Notes: generated from the letters alone by a model not told the origin. A stretch of DNA of 64,000 bases from Micromonospora sp. RP3T (GCF_003027925.1 NZ_PYPS01000010.1:1-64000), one strand, 5' to 3'. Shown: positions 52,147 to 61,221, numbered from the stretch's first letter. Made by a program: numbers and translations.

Positions 52147-52551
52147 GTGACCGACCACCAGGATCTCGGCTGGCTGCTGGACGCGTTCGCCGAGCGCGCC
52201 GCCGAGGTCACCCACGCGATCGCCATCTCCAGCGACGGTCTGATGGTGGCCGCCACCCGCGGCCTCCCGCCGGACCGGGCCGACCAGTTGGCGGCCACCG
52301 GCAGCGGGCTGGTCAGTCTGCTGCGCGGCGCGGCGGCGTTCTTCGACGCCGGCGCGGTGATCTCCAACGTCACCCAGCTGGAGGGCGGCTTCATGTTCTC
52401 CATGGCGTTCAACGACGGCGCCTCCCTGCTCGTGCTCGCCGATCCGCGGTGCGACGTCGGCAAGGTCTCCTACGAGATGGCCGAGTTGGCGAACCGCATC
52501 GGCGACGCGCTCACCCCCGCGGCCCGGGCGGCCCTGAGCCGCAGCCGCTGA
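52147..52551 (+). CDS. Roadblock/LC7-domain protein (CvnB type)
   Basis: This encodes a 134-residue protein with the Roadblock/LC7 core: LDAFAERAAEVTHAIAISSDGLMVAATRGLP, LRGAAAFFDAGAVISNVTQLEGGFMFSMA, and DCxxGKVSYEMA-like end. Such proteins form dimers that regulate small GTPases and partner NIT-type kinases in conservons. The next two conservon genes (DUF742 and a GTPase) are not present. AGGGAG precedes the GTG, 17 nt after the kinase stop, so the two are probably cotranscribed. Confidence 0.93.
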   Translation: MTDHQDLGWLLDAFAERAAEVTHAIAISSDGLMVAATRGLPPDRADQLAATGSGLVSLLRGAAAFFDAGAVISNVTQLEGGFMFSMAFNDGASLLVLADPRCDVGKVSYEMAELANRIGDALTPAARAALSRSR

Positions 52552-52600
52552 CCGCCGGCGTCCCGCCGGACTCCGCACCCCTGACACCAGGAGAGACACC

Positions 52601-53794
52601 ATGTCCCTGACCCTGACCCGGCGCAGCCGTGCCCGCACCGCGGCGCTGCTCGCGCTCGTCCTGCTCGCGGCGCCCGCCTGCGCCGACGACGGCCCGGCCG
52701 CCGGCCCCGGCGGCACCGTCAAGATCGGCCTGCTCGCGTCGCTCTCCGGCACCTACCAGTCGGTCGGCAAGGACATCCGCGACGGTTTCCAGCTCTACCT
52801 GTCCGCGCACGACGGCAAGCTCGGCGGGCGGACCGTCGAGCTGGTCGTCGCCGACGAGGGCAACGGCGCGGCCACCGCCGTGCCCGCCGCCACCAAGCTG
52901 CTCAAACAGGACCGGGTGGCGGCGCTCACCGGCATCGTCGGCGGCGGCTCGGTGGCCGCGGTCCAACCGCTGCTCACCGAGTCGAAGGTGCCGTTCGTCG
53001 GCTCCAACGGGCGGCCGGAACTCAAGGACGTGTCCCGGGTCTGGCACACCTCCTACCTCTCCGACGAGCCCGGCGAGGCGATCGCGGCGCACGTGCGCGA
53101 GGACGTCAAGGGCAGCGTCTACGCGATCGGCCCGGACTACCAGGGCGGCTGGGACGAGCTGCGGGGCTTCACCGAGGCGTACGCCAAGGCCGGCGGGAAG
53201 CTGGCCAACCCGGACGGCAAGACCACGTTCACGCCGTTCCCGGCGACCACCAACTTCACCCCGTACTTCGCCCGGATCAAGGCCTCCGGCGCGGACGCGG
53301 TCTACACGTTCTACGCCGGCAGCGCCGCCGTCGACTTCGTCAAGCAGTACGCCCGCTCGGAGATCCGGGACGTGCCGCTCTACGCCGCCGGCTTCCTGAC
53401 CGAGGGCGGTGTGCTCGACGCGCAGGGCGACGCCGCGCGGGACATCTACTCGGTGCTGAACTACTCACCGGACCTGGACAACGCGGAGAACCGGGCCTTC
53501 GTGGCCGCCTGGAAGGCCGAGCACGACGGCTCCCCGACCACATACGCGATGGCCTCCTACGACGCGGCGGCGGTGCTGGACCGGGCGATCGCGGCGGCCG
53601 GCGACGACGCCACCCCGGAGCGGATCAACGCGGCCATCGGTCAGCTCGGGCAGATCGCCAGCCCGCGCGGCACCTGGCAGTTCTCGCCGACCACCCACGC
53701 CCCGGTGCAGAAGTGGTACCTGCGTCAGGTCCGCCCGGACGGCCGGGCGCTGTCCAACACCGTGGTCGGCGACCTCGCCACCGTGGGCGGCTGA
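52601..53794 (+). CDS. ABC transporter substrate-binding lipoprotein (LIV type)
   Basis: This encodes a 397-residue protein. The signal peptide (RTAALLALVLLAAPAC) has an atypical lipobox APAC. The mature part is a type I periplasmic binding protein: KIGLLASLSGTYQSVGKDIRDG, FLTEGGVLDAQGDAA, and GTWQFSPTTHAPVQKWYL. It should bind branched-chain or other amino acids, amides or urea, and delivers them to the adjacent permeases. It is preceded by a 49-nt gap after the roadblock gene. It has GGAGAG before the ATG. Confidence 0.93.
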   Translation: MSLTLTRRSRARTAALLALVLLAAPACADDGPAAGPGGTVKIGLLASLSGTYQSVGKDIRDGFQLYLSAHDGKLGGRTVELVVADEGNGAATAVPAATKLLKQDRVAALTGIVGGGSVAAVQPLLTESKVPFVGSNGRPELKDVSRVWHTSYLSDEPGEAIAAHVREDVKGSVYAIGPDYQGGWDELRGFTEAYAKAGGKLANPDGKTTFTPFPATTNFTPYFARIKASGADAVYTFYAGSAAVDFVKQYARSEIRDVPLYAAGFLTEGGVLDAQGDAARDIYSVLNYSPDLDNAENRAFVAAWKAEHDGSPTTYAMASYDAAAVLDRAIAAAGDDATPERINAAIGQLGQIASPRGTWQFSPTTHAPVQKWYLRQVRPDGRALSNTVVGDLATVGG

Positions 53795-53797
53795 GAC

Positions 53798-54670
53798 GTG
53801 CCGGTCGACCCGTACGTCGTCCCGGCCGTGGACGGGGTCGCCTACGGGCTGCTGGTGTTCGTCGCCGCGTCCGGGCTGGTGCTCTGCTTCGGCGTGGCCG
53901 GCATCCTGAACCTGGCCCACGGCACGCTGTTCGCGATCGGCGGCTACACCGCCGCCGCGCTGCTGGACGGTGGCTGGGCCAGCCTGGCGCTCGCGCTGGC
54001 GGTCGGCGTGCTCGCCGCCACCGCCGCCGGCGCGCTGGTCGCGGTGCTGCTCACCCGCGTCGCGGCGGCCGGGCACCTCACCCAGGCGCTCGTCACCTTC
54101 GGCGTCGCGCTGGCCGGCGGCAGCCTGCTGGTGGCCGCGTTCGGCCCGGACGACCCGCCGGTCCGGGTACCGGCCGCGCTGGACGGGTCGGTGGCGGTGG
54201 CGGGGCACCGCTACGCCGCGTACCGGCTGGTCTTCATCCTGGTGGCCGCGGTGCTCGCCGGCCTGCTGCACCTGGTGGTGCGTCGCACCCGGGCCGGCAT
54301 GCTGGTGCGGGCCGCGGTCGACGACGCCGAGATGGTCGCCACGCTCGGGGTGAGCCCGGCCGTGGTGCGGTTCGGCGTGCTGGCCGCGGCCGGTGCGCTG
54401 GCCGGGGCCGCGGGCGTGCTCGGCGCGCCGATCATCGGTCCGGGGCCGGGCACCGCCGACGCGGTGCTGCTGCTCTCCCTGGTCGTGGTGGTGCTCGGTG
54501 GCCTCGGCTCGATGACCGGCACGCTGCTCGCGGCGTTGGCGGTCGGCCAGATCCAGACGCTCGGCGTGGCGCTCGTCCCGTCGGCCGCCCCGTTCCTGCT
54601 CTTCGCCGCCATGGCGGTGGTGCTCGCGGTCCGGGCCCGCGGCCTGGCCACCGCCCGGAGGGCGACATGA
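53798..54670 (+). CDS. livH: ABC transporter permease, LivH type
   Basis: This encodes a 290-residue protein with about eight membrane helices. LNLAHGTLFAIGGYTAA is the LivH hallmark, and RAAVDDAEMVATLGVSP and VVVLGGLGSMTGTLLAALAVG form the conserved cytoplasmic loop region (EAA-like). The GTG start lies 3 nt after the binding-protein stop, and the stop overlaps the next ATG. Confidence 0.92.
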   Translation: MPVDPYVVPAVDGVAYGLLVFVAASGLVLCFGVAGILNLAHGTLFAIGGYTAAALLDGGWASLALALAVGVLAATAAGALVAVLLTRVAAAGHLTQALVTFGVALAGGSLLVAAFGPDDPPVRVPAALDGSVAVAGHRYAAYRLVFILVAAVLAGLLHLVVRRTRAGMLVRAAVDDAEMVATLGVSPAVVRFGVLAAAGALAGAAGVLGAPIIGPGPGTADAVLLLSLVVVVLGGLGSMTGTLLAALAVGQIQTLGVALVPSAAPFLLFAAMAVVLAVRARGLATARRAT

Positions 54671-55674
54671 GGGACCGGGCGGTGCGGGCGCTGCGGGTGG
54701 CCGTCGCCGTGGCGGTGCTGGTCGGCCTGGTCGCCGCGCCCTGGACGGTGGACGACTACACCGTGGCGTTGCTGGCCCGCACGTTGGCGTTGGGCCTGGT
54801 CGCGGTGAGCGTCGCGCTGCTCACCGGCGTCGCCGGGCTGCCCACGCTCGGCCAGACCGCGCCCTACGCGGCCGGCGCGTACGCCGGCGCGGTGGTCGGC
54901 GGCCAGCTCTCCGACGTCGGGCCGGTGCACCTGCTCGTCGCGGCCGGGGCGGGGGCGGCGCTGGCGGTGGTGGCGCTGCCGCTGGTGCTCCCGGCCCGTG
55001 GCGTGGTGCTCCTGATGATCACGCTGGCGGTCGGCGAGCTGGCGGTGGTCCTCGCCGGCCGGTGGACGTCGGTGACCGGCGGCACGGACGGTCTCGCCGG
55101 CATCGCCGCGACCCGGCCGCTGTGGGGGCTGCCGGTGCTGGCCACCGACCGCGCCCGCTACCTCTACACGCTGGTGGCGGTGGCGGCGCTGACCGGCCTG
55201 GTGCTGCTGGTGCTGCGCGGCCGGGTCGGGCTGCTGCTGCGGGCCGGCCGGGACGACGAGGCGCGGCTGCGGGCCAGCGGACACCGGGTGGCGGCGCACG
55301 TGGCCGGCGTCCACGTCGCCGCCGGCGCGATCGCCGGCGCCGCCGGCTCGCTGCTGGTCACCGCGCAGCAGTACGTCTCGCCGGCCGACTTCGGGTTCGA
55401 CACCTCCGCGCTGCTGCTGCTCGGCGTGGTCGTCGGCGGGACCGCCTCGGTCGGTGGCGCGCTGGTCGGCGCCGTGCTGGTGGTCGCCGCCCGGGACTGG
55501 CTGTTCGGCGCGTTGCCCGGGCAGGCGCCGCTGGTGCTGGGCCTGGCCTTCGTGGTGGTCGCGCACCTGCTGCCCACCGCCCGCCGCACCCGGCGGGCCG
55601 GGCGCGGCGGGTCGGCCACCCCGCGTCCCTCCGAGGTCCGCCGGCCACCCGCCGTGACCGGGGTACGCGCATGA
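54667..55674 (+). CDS. livM: ABC transporter permease, LivM type
   Basis: This encodes a 335-residue protein with about nine membrane helices. GLPTLGQTAPYAAGAYAGAVVG and RWTSVTGGTDGLAGI are typical of LivM. VGLLLRAGRDDEARLRASGHRVAAH with VVVGGTASVGGALVGAVLV is the coupling loop. The ATG overlaps the LivH stop by 4 nt, and its own stop overlaps the next gene by 4 nt. The C-terminal 30 residues are a basic tail. Confidence 0.92.
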   Translation: MRDRAVRALRVAVAVAVLVGLVAAPWTVDDYTVALLARTLALGLVAVSVALLTGVAGLPTLGQTAPYAAGAYAGAVVGGQLSDVGPVHLLVAAGAGAALAVVALPLVLPARGVVLLMITLAVGELAVVLAGRWTSVTGGTDGLAGIAATRPLWGLPVLATDRARYLYTLVAVAALTGLVLLVLRGRVGLLLRAGRDDEARLRASGHRVAAHVAGVHVAAGAIAGAAGSLLVTAQQYVSPADFGFDTSALLLLGVVVGGTASVGGALVGAVLVVAARDWLFGALPGQAPLVLGLAFVVVAHLLPTARRTRRAGRGGSATPRPSEVRRPPAVTGVRA

Positions 55675-56408
55675 CGCCGCTGCTCACCGCCGAGGCGGTC
55701 ACCGTGCGGTACGGGTCGCTGACCGCGCTGGACGGCGTCGATCTGCGGCTGCCGCTCGGTCAGCGGCACGCGCTGATCGGGCCGAACGGCGCGGGCAAGA
55801 CCACGCTGCTCGACGTGGTGGCCGGCGCCACCCGGCCGGCCGCCGGCCGGATCCGGCTGGGCGGGTACGACGTCACAGGGCTCGGGCCGGCCGCCCGGGC
55901 CCGGCGCGGCCTCGGCCGGATCCACCAGCGTCCCGCCGTGTGGGGTTCGCTGACCGCCCGGGAGAACGTGCTGGTCGCCGCGCTGCCCCGGCGGGCCGGC
56001 CGGTGGCAGCCGGCAGCGCGGCGGCGGGCGGCCGGGCGCACCGCGGACGCGCTGCTGGACCGGGTCGGCCTCGGCGACCTCGCCGCGACCCCGGCCGGGC
56101 AGTTCGCCCACGGGCAGCGCCGGCAACTGGAGATCGCGGTGGCGCTGGCCGGGCGGCCCCGGCTGCTGCTGCTCGACGAGCCGGCCGCCGGGCTGTCCGC
56201 GGCGGAGGTCGGCTGGCTGGCGGAGTTCCTGCGCGGGCTGCCCCGCGCGGTCGCGGTGCTGCTGGTCGAGCACCGGCTGGACCTGGTCTACGCGCTCTGC
56301 GACACGGTGACCGTGCTGCGCGACGGCCGGACGCTCGCCACCGGGTCGCCCGCCGAGATCCGCGCGTCCGGCCCGGTCCGGGAGGCGTACGCGGAGGGAG
56401 TGACGTGA
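55671..56408 (+). CDS. livG: ABC transporter ATP-binding protein, LivG type
   Basis: This encodes a 245-residue ATPase. Walker A is GPNGAGKTTLLD, the Q-loop lies before RIHQRPAVWGSLT, the signature is FAHGQRRQLEIA (AHGQ in place of LSGGQ, as often in LivG), Walker B is LLLLDEPAAGLS and the switch His is in VEHRLDLV. It forms a heterodimer with the next gene's product. It overlaps LivM by 4 nt and the next gene by 1 nt. Confidence 0.94.
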   Translation: MTPLLTAEAVTVRYGSLTALDGVDLRLPLGQRHALIGPNGAGKTTLLDVVAGATRPAAGRIRLGGYDVTGLGPAARARRGLGRIHQRPAVWGSLTARENVLVAALPRRAGRWQPAARRRAAGRTADALLDRVGLGDLAATPAGQFAHGQRRQLEIAVALAGRPRLLLLDEPAAGLSAAEVGWLAEFLRGLPRAVAVLLVEHRLDLVYALCDTVTVLRDGRTLATGSPAEIRASGPVREAYAEGVT

Positions 56409-57181
56409 TGCTGCGCATCGACCGGCTCTGCGCCGGCTACGCCGGTGGCACCGTGCTGCACGAGGTGAGCCTCGACGTGCGGCCCGGCACGGTGCAGGTG
56501 GTGGTGGGCCGCAACGGCGCCGGCAAGAGCACGCTCGTGCACTGCGTGGCCGGCCTGGTCCGGCCGCACGGCGGGCGGATCGAGCTGGGCGGCGTACCGG
56601 TCACCGGCCGGCAGCCGCACCGGATCGCCCGCGCCGGGGTGGGGCTGGTGCCGCAGGGCCGGCGGGTCTTCTCCCGGCTGACCGTGGCCGAGCACCTGGT
56701 CCTGGCCGCCGCGCCGTGGCGGGCGGCGACGCCGGGCGGCGAGGGCTGGACGGTCGCCCGGGTGCTGGAGCTGCTGCCCCGGCTCGCCGACCGGCTGCGG
56801 CACCGCGGCGACCAGCTCTCCGGCGGCGAACAGCAGATGCTGGCGATCGCCCGGGCGCTGCTCGGCCAGCCCCGCGTGCTGCTGCTCGACGAGCCGTGCG
56901 AAGGGCTCGCACCGGACCTGGCGCTGCGGGTCCGCGACCTGGTCCGGTCGCTGGCCGGGGCCGGGCTGACCGTGCTCCTGGTGGAGCAGCAGATCCGGCA
57001 CGCGGTCGAGGTCGCCGACCGGGTCGCCGTACTGGAGTACGGCCGGGTGGTCTACGACCGGCCGGCCGACGAGGCCCGGGCCGACCCGGGCGCGGTGGCG
57101 GCGCTGCTCAGCGTCGCCGCGGTCGCGGAGCCACCGGCTCCCCGGCCCCGGCCCGGGCTGCCCACGCCCTCGGGCCCCTGA
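56408..57181 (+). CDS. livF: ABC transporter ATP-binding protein, LivF type
   Basis: This encodes a 257-residue ATPase. Walker A is GRNGAGKSTLVH, the signature is LSGGEQQMLAIARALL, Walker B is VLLLDEPCEGLAP and the switch is VEQQIRHAV. It is the second ATPase of the LIV-type transporter. The start shares one base with the LivG stop (TGATG). The last 25 residues are Pro-rich. Confidence 0.94.
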   Translation: MLRIDRLCAGYAGGTVLHEVSLDVRPGTVQVVVGRNGAGKSTLVHCVAGLVRPHGGRIELGGVPVTGRQPHRIARAGVGLVPQGRRVFSRLTVAEHLVLAAAPWRAATPGGEGWTVARVLELLPRLADRLRHRGDQLSGGEQQMLAIARALLGQPRVLLLDEPCEGLAPDLALRVRDLVRSLAGAGLTVLLVEQQIRHAVEVADRVAVLEYGRVVYDRPADEARADPGAVAALLSVAAVAEPPAPRPRPGLPTPSGP

Positions 57182-57214
57182 ACCGACCGACCGCGAACAC
57201 AGGAACGAGGAACG

Positions 57215-58048
57215 ATGCCGACCGACGTCCCCGAGACCGAGTCCGCCCCCGGGACCGACTACGCCTTCGACACCGGTGCCGCCGACGCGGTGCCCCAGCT
57301 GCACGCCCTCGAAGCCTTCCTCGACCCGATCACCACCGGCCGGCTCGCCGCGCCGCTGCTCGCCCCCGGCGTCCGGTGCTGGGAGGTCGGTGCCGGCGGC
57401 GGCTCGGTGGCCCGCGCCATGGCCGCCGCCGTCGGCCCGACCGGCCGGGTGCTCGCCACCGACCTCGACCTGACGCACCTGCGGCCGGCCGGCAACCTCG
57501 ACGTCCGCCGGCACGACGTGCGCCGGGAGCCGCCGCCGGGGGACGGGTTCGACGTGATCCACGCCCGGCTGGTGCTGCTGCACCTGCCGGAGCGGCGCCG
57601 GGTCCTGCGCACGCTGGCCGGCGCGCTCGCCCCGGGCGGGTGGCTGGTGGTCGAGGAGTTCGACTGCACCGCGCCGCTGCGGGTGCTCACCGCGCCGAGC
57701 GACGACGCGGCGAAACTCTTCGCCCAGGTCACCGACGCGATGCTGAGCATCCTCCAGAGCCACGGCGCGGACCTGGCCTGGGCGCAGGACGTGCACGCCG
57801 AACTGGCCGCCGCCGGCCTGGTCGACGTCGACACCGTCAGCCACGCGCAGAGCTGGGCGGGCGGGTCGCTCGGCATCTCGCTCTACGGCACGAACTCCCG
57901 CCAACTCGAACCGGAACTGCTCGACGCCGGGCTGTCGCCGGGCCAGCTCGACGCGTTCCGGCGGCTGCTTCGCGACAGCGGGTTCGCGGCGATGTCGTAC
58001 CAGTTCGTGTCGTCCCGGGGCCGGCGTCGGGGTCCGGCCCGACCCTGA
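57215..58048 (+). CDS. Class I SAM-dependent methyltransferase
   Basis: This encodes a 277-residue protein. The SAM-binding motif is WEVGAGGGSVARAMAAAVG, followed by VLATDLD and DVIHARLVLLHLPERRR. VEEFDCTAP and a helical C-terminal domain follow. It is of the type acting on small molecules, but the substrate is unknown. It lies 33 nt after LivF, with AACGAGGAACG upstream, and is in the same transcriptional direction, so it is probably part of the operon. Confidence 0.9.
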   Translation: MPTDVPETESAPGTDYAFDTGAADAVPQLHALEAFLDPITTGRLAAPLLAPGVRCWEVGAGGGSVARAMAAAVGPTGRVLATDLDLTHLRPAGNLDVRRHDVRREPPPGDGFDVIHARLVLLHLPERRRVLRTLAGALAPGGWLVVEEFDCTAPLRVLTAPSDDAAKLFAQVTDAMLSILQSHGADLAWAQDVHAELAAAGLVDVDTVSHAQSWAGGSLGISLYGTNSRQLEPELLDAGLSPGQLDAFRRLLRDSGFAAMSYQFVSSRGRRRGPARP

Positions 58049-58129
58049 CGCGTGGGCCCCGGCGCAACGGGCCGGACGGCTCGTCGACGAGGTGCGCCGT
58101 GGCCGGTGGGCACGGGCGGCCGGGGGTGC

Positions 58130-58135
58130 TTGGAT
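58130..58135 (+). promoter_or_regulatory. Possible -10 element of the response-regulator fusion gene
   Basis: TTGGAT lies 7 nt before the ATG at 58143. No clear Shine-Dalgarno sequence precedes that ATG. Confidence 0.3.
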
Positions 58136-58142
58136 GGGCGGC

Positions 58143-59801
58143 ATGCCCAACCCCGCGATCCTCACCGTCGACGACGACCCGGCCGTCTCCCGGGCGGTCG
58201 CCCGTGACATCCGGCGTCGCTACGGCGACCGTTACCGGGTGGTCCGGGCCGACTCCGCCGAGGCGGCGCTGGACGCGCTGCGCGAGTTGAAGCTGCGCGG
58301 CGAGCAGGTGGCGGTGCTGCTCGCCGACTACCGGATGCCGCAGATGAACGGCATCGAGTTCCTCGAGGCGGCGATGGACCTGTTCCCCGCCGCGCGCCGG
58401 GTCCTGCTCACCGCGTACGCCGACACCGACGCCGCGATCAACGCGATCAACGTGGTGGATCTCGACCACTACCTGCTCAAGCCGTGGCACCCGCCGGAGG
58501 AGAAGCTCTATCCGGTGCTGGACCAGCTCCTGGCGGCGTGGACCGCGGAGGGTGCCACGACCACGCCCGAGCTGCGGGTGGTCGGGCACCGCTGGTCGGA
58601 GCCGTCGTTCACGACGCGTGACTTCCTGGCCCGCAACCTGGTGCCGTTCCGCTGGGTGCTCGCCGACGAGCCGGAGGGCGCCGGGCTGCTCAGCGCCGCG
58701 GGCGTGACCGCTGACGACGTACCCCTGGTGGTGACCGCGGACGGCACGTCGCTGGTGCGGCCGACGACGGCCGACCTGGCCGCGCGGGTCGGCCTCGCCA
58801 CCACGCCGGCCGCCGAGTTCTACGACCTGGTGGTGGTCGGCGCCGGCCCGGCGGGGCTGGGCGCGGCGGTCTACGGCGCCTCGGAGGGGTTGCGGACCGT
58901 GCTGATCGAGCGGCGGGCGACCGGCGGGCAGGCCGGGCAGAGCAGCCGGATCGAGAACTACCTCGGCTTCCCGGACGGCGTCTCCGGCGCCCAGCTCACC
59001 GACCGGGCCCGCCGGCAGGCGCTGCGGTTCGGCGCGGAGCTGCTCAGCGCGCGCGAGGTGGTGTCGCTGGAGAACGCGGGCGGCGCGCGGGTGCTGCGGT
59101 TCAGCGACGGCAGCAGCGTCGCCGCGCACACCGTGGTGCTGGCCACCGGCGTCTCCTACCGGATGCTGCCGGCGCCCGGGCTGGCCGAGCTGACCGGGCG
59201 CGGCTGCTTCTACGGCTCGGTGGCGAGCGAGGCGCCGAGCTGCTCCGGGGAGGACGTCTACATCGTCGGCGGGGCGAACTCCGCCGGCCAGGCCGCGGTG
59301 CACTTCTCCCGGTACGCCCGCCGGGTGCACCTGCTCATCCGCGGCGACGACCTGTCCCGGTCGATGTCCAGCTACCTGATCGACCAGATCGCCCGGATCG
59401 ACGCCATCGAGGTGCACCCGTGCACCGAGGTGGTCGGCGGCGCCGGGCAGGAGCACCTGGAGCGGGTGACGCTGCGGGACATGCGCACCGGCCGGACCCG
59501 CGAGGTGGACACCTCGTGGCTGTTCGTCTTCATCGGCGCGGAGCCGCACACCGACTGGCTCGACGGCGCGGTGGTCCGGGACCGTCGGGGCTTCGTGCTG
59601 ACCGGGCCGGACCTCACCCGGGGCGGCCACCGGCCGGCCGGCTGGTCCCTGCCGCGCGACCCGTACCACCTGGAGTCCAGCATGCCGGGCGTGTTCGCCG
59701 CCGGGGACGTGCGGGCCGACTCGGTGAAGCGGGTCGCGTCGGCGGTGGGGGAGGGCGCGATGGCGGTCTCGCTGGTGCACCGGTATTTGGAGGCGCAATG
59801 A
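58143..59801 (+). CDS. Response regulator receiver fused to thioredoxin-reductase-like flavoprotein
   Basis: This encodes a 552-residue protein. Residues 1-125 form a receiver domain (ILTVDDDPAVSRAVA, phospho-accepting D62 in LLADYRMPQMNG, VLLTAYAD, LLKPWH). A linker of about 100 residues with DFLARNLVPFRW and an FAD/NAD(P) domain follow. That domain has DLVVVGAGPAGLGAAVYGAS, IGG-type GGQAGQSSRIENYLGFP, YIVGGANSAGQAAVHFS and FAAGDVRADSVKRVASAVGEG. The redox CxxC of thioredoxin reductase is absent: the corresponding segment is ASEAPSCSG. Thus it is not a disulfide reductase in the usual sense. It overlaps the downstream kinase gene by 4 nt, so they are a likely kinase/regulator pair. Confidence 0.92.
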   Translation: MPNPAILTVDDDPAVSRAVARDIRRRYGDRYRVVRADSAEAALDALRELKLRGEQVAVLLADYRMPQMNGIEFLEAAMDLFPAARRVLLTAYADTDAAINAINVVDLDHYLLKPWHPPEEKLYPVLDQLLAAWTAEGATTTPELRVVGHRWSEPSFTTRDFLARNLVPFRWVLADEPEGAGLLSAAGVTADDVPLVVTADGTSLVRPTTADLAARVGLATTPAAEFYDLVVVGAGPAGLGAAVYGASEGLRTVLIERRATGGQAGQSSRIENYLGFPDGVSGAQLTDRARRQALRFGAELLSAREVVSLENAGGARVLRFSDGSSVAAHTVVLATGVSYRMLPAPGLAELTGRGCFYGSVASEAPSCSGEDVYIVGGANSAGQAAVHFSRYARRVHLLIRGDDLSRSMSSYLIDQIARIDAIEVHPCTEVVGGAGQEHLERVTLRDMRTGRTREVDTSWLFVFIGAEPHTDWLDGAVVRDRRGFVLTGPDLTRGGHRPAGWSLPRDPYHLESSMPGVFAAGDVRADSVKRVASAVGEGAMAVSLVHRYLEAQ

Positions 59802-61216
59802 GTGCTGATCGGCTCAGCCCCGACGAGCTGCGCGGGCTGTTCCTGTTCGAGTCGCTGACCCCGGAGCAGCTCGCCCACCTGGCCGAGCACGGCCGGGTGG
59901 AGCGGCGCCGCGCCGGCGAGGCGGTCTACGTCGAGGGCGAGCCGGCGAGCTGCTTCTACGTGCTGCTGGACGGCACCGTGGCGATGCACCGCCGGGTTCA
60001 GGGCGACGAGGTGGAGGTGAACCGCACCAGCCAGCGCGGCGTCTACGGCGGTGCCATGCAGGCGTACATCGGCGACCCGGCGGAGCAGCGCTATCAGGGC
60101 AGTCTGCTCGCGGTCACCGACTGCGAGGTGTTCGTCCTGCCCGCGGCGATCGTCGCGGCTGCCGTGCGCGGCTGGTTCCCGATGGCCACCCACCTGCTGG
60201 AGGGGCTGTTCGTCGGGATGCGCAACACGCAGACCATCGTCGGCGAGCGGGAACGGCTGCTGGCGCTGGGCGCGCTCTCCGCCGGGCTCACCCATGAGCT
60301 GAACAATCCGGCGGCGGCGGCGGTCCGGGCCACGTCGGCGTTGCGCGGCCGGGTGGCGAAGATGCGGCACAAGCTCGCCATGATCGCCGACGGTCGGCTC
60401 GACGGGCGGCGCCTGCACGACCTGGTCGCGTTGCAGGAGGAGGCGGTGAAGCGGGCCGCCGCCGCGCCCGCGCTGTCGCCGCTGGCGGCCAGCGACGCCG
60501 AGGACGAGCTGGCCGACTGGCTCGACGAGCACGGCGTACGCGGGGCCTGGGAGCTGGCGCCGACGCTGGTGGCCGGCGGGCTCGACACCGGCTGGCTGGC
60601 CCAGGTCGACGCCGCGGTCGGCGGCGACGACCTGGAGTCGGCGGTGCACTGGATCACCTACACCATCGACACCGAGCTGCTGATGGGCGAGATCGACGAT
60701 GCGGTCACCCGGGTATCCGGGCTGGTCGGCGCCGCGAAGCAGTACTCCCAGCTCGACCGTGCGCCCGTCCAGACCGTGGACGTGCACGAGCTGCTCGACG
60801 CCACGCTGGTGATGCTCCAGGCGAAGATCCCGGCGGGCGTGCGGGTGGTCCGGGAGTACGACCGGAGTCTGCCCACGGTGTCGGCGTACGCGGCCGAACT
60901 CAACCAGGTCTGGACGAACCTCATCGACAACGCGCTGGGCGCGATGGCCGGCGAGGGCACGTTGACGGTGCGCACCGGCCGCACCGACGACCGGCTGACC
61001 GTGGAGATCGCCGACACCGGTCCGGGTGTCCCGCCGGCGGTTCGACCGCGCATCTTCGAGCCGTTCTTCACCACCAAGGCGGTCGGCGAGGGCACCGGTC
61101 TCGGGTTGGACATCTCGTACCGGATCGTGGTCAACAAGCACCACGGCGACATCCGGGTCCGGTCGGAGCCCGGCGACACCCGGTTCACGGTGCTGCTGCC
61201 GCTCACGCCGGCCTGA
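59798..61216 (+). CDS. Cyclic-nucleotide-binding-domain histidine kinase
   Basis: This encodes a 472-residue protein. The N-terminal CNB-type domain (about residues 5-140) has FLFESLTPEQLAHLAEHG and YVEGEPASCFYVLLDGTVAMH. A dimerisation and phospho-accepting region has H166 in LTHELNNPA, and the ATPase domain has NLIDNALGAM (N box), IADTGPGVPP (G1) and TKAVGEGTGLGLDIS (G2). There is no membrane helix, so it is a cytosolic sensor. It is the natural phosphodonor for D62 of the preceding response regulator fusion, with which it overlaps by 4 nt (ATGA). Confidence 0.94.
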   Translation: MSADRLSPDELRGLFLFESLTPEQLAHLAEHGRVERRRAGEAVYVEGEPASCFYVLLDGTVAMHRRVQGDEVEVNRTSQRGVYGGAMQAYIGDPAEQRYQGSLLAVTDCEVFVLPAAIVAAAVRGWFPMATHLLEGLFVGMRNTQTIVGERERLLALGALSAGLTHELNNPAAAAVRATSALRGRVAKMRHKLAMIADGRLDGRRLHDLVALQEEAVKRAAAAPALSPLAASDAEDELADWLDEHGVRGAWELAPTLVAGGLDTGWLAQVDAAVGGDDLESAVHWITYTIDTELLMGEIDDAVTRVSGLVGAAKQYSQLDRAPVQTVDVHELLDATLVMLQAKIPAGVRVVREYDRSLPTVSAYAAELNQVWTNLIDNALGAMAGEGTLTVRTGRTDDRLTVEIADTGPGVPPAVRPRIFEPFFTTKAVGEGTGLGLDISYRIVVNKHHGDIRVRSEPGDTRFTVLLPLTPA

Positions 61217-61221
61217 CCGGG

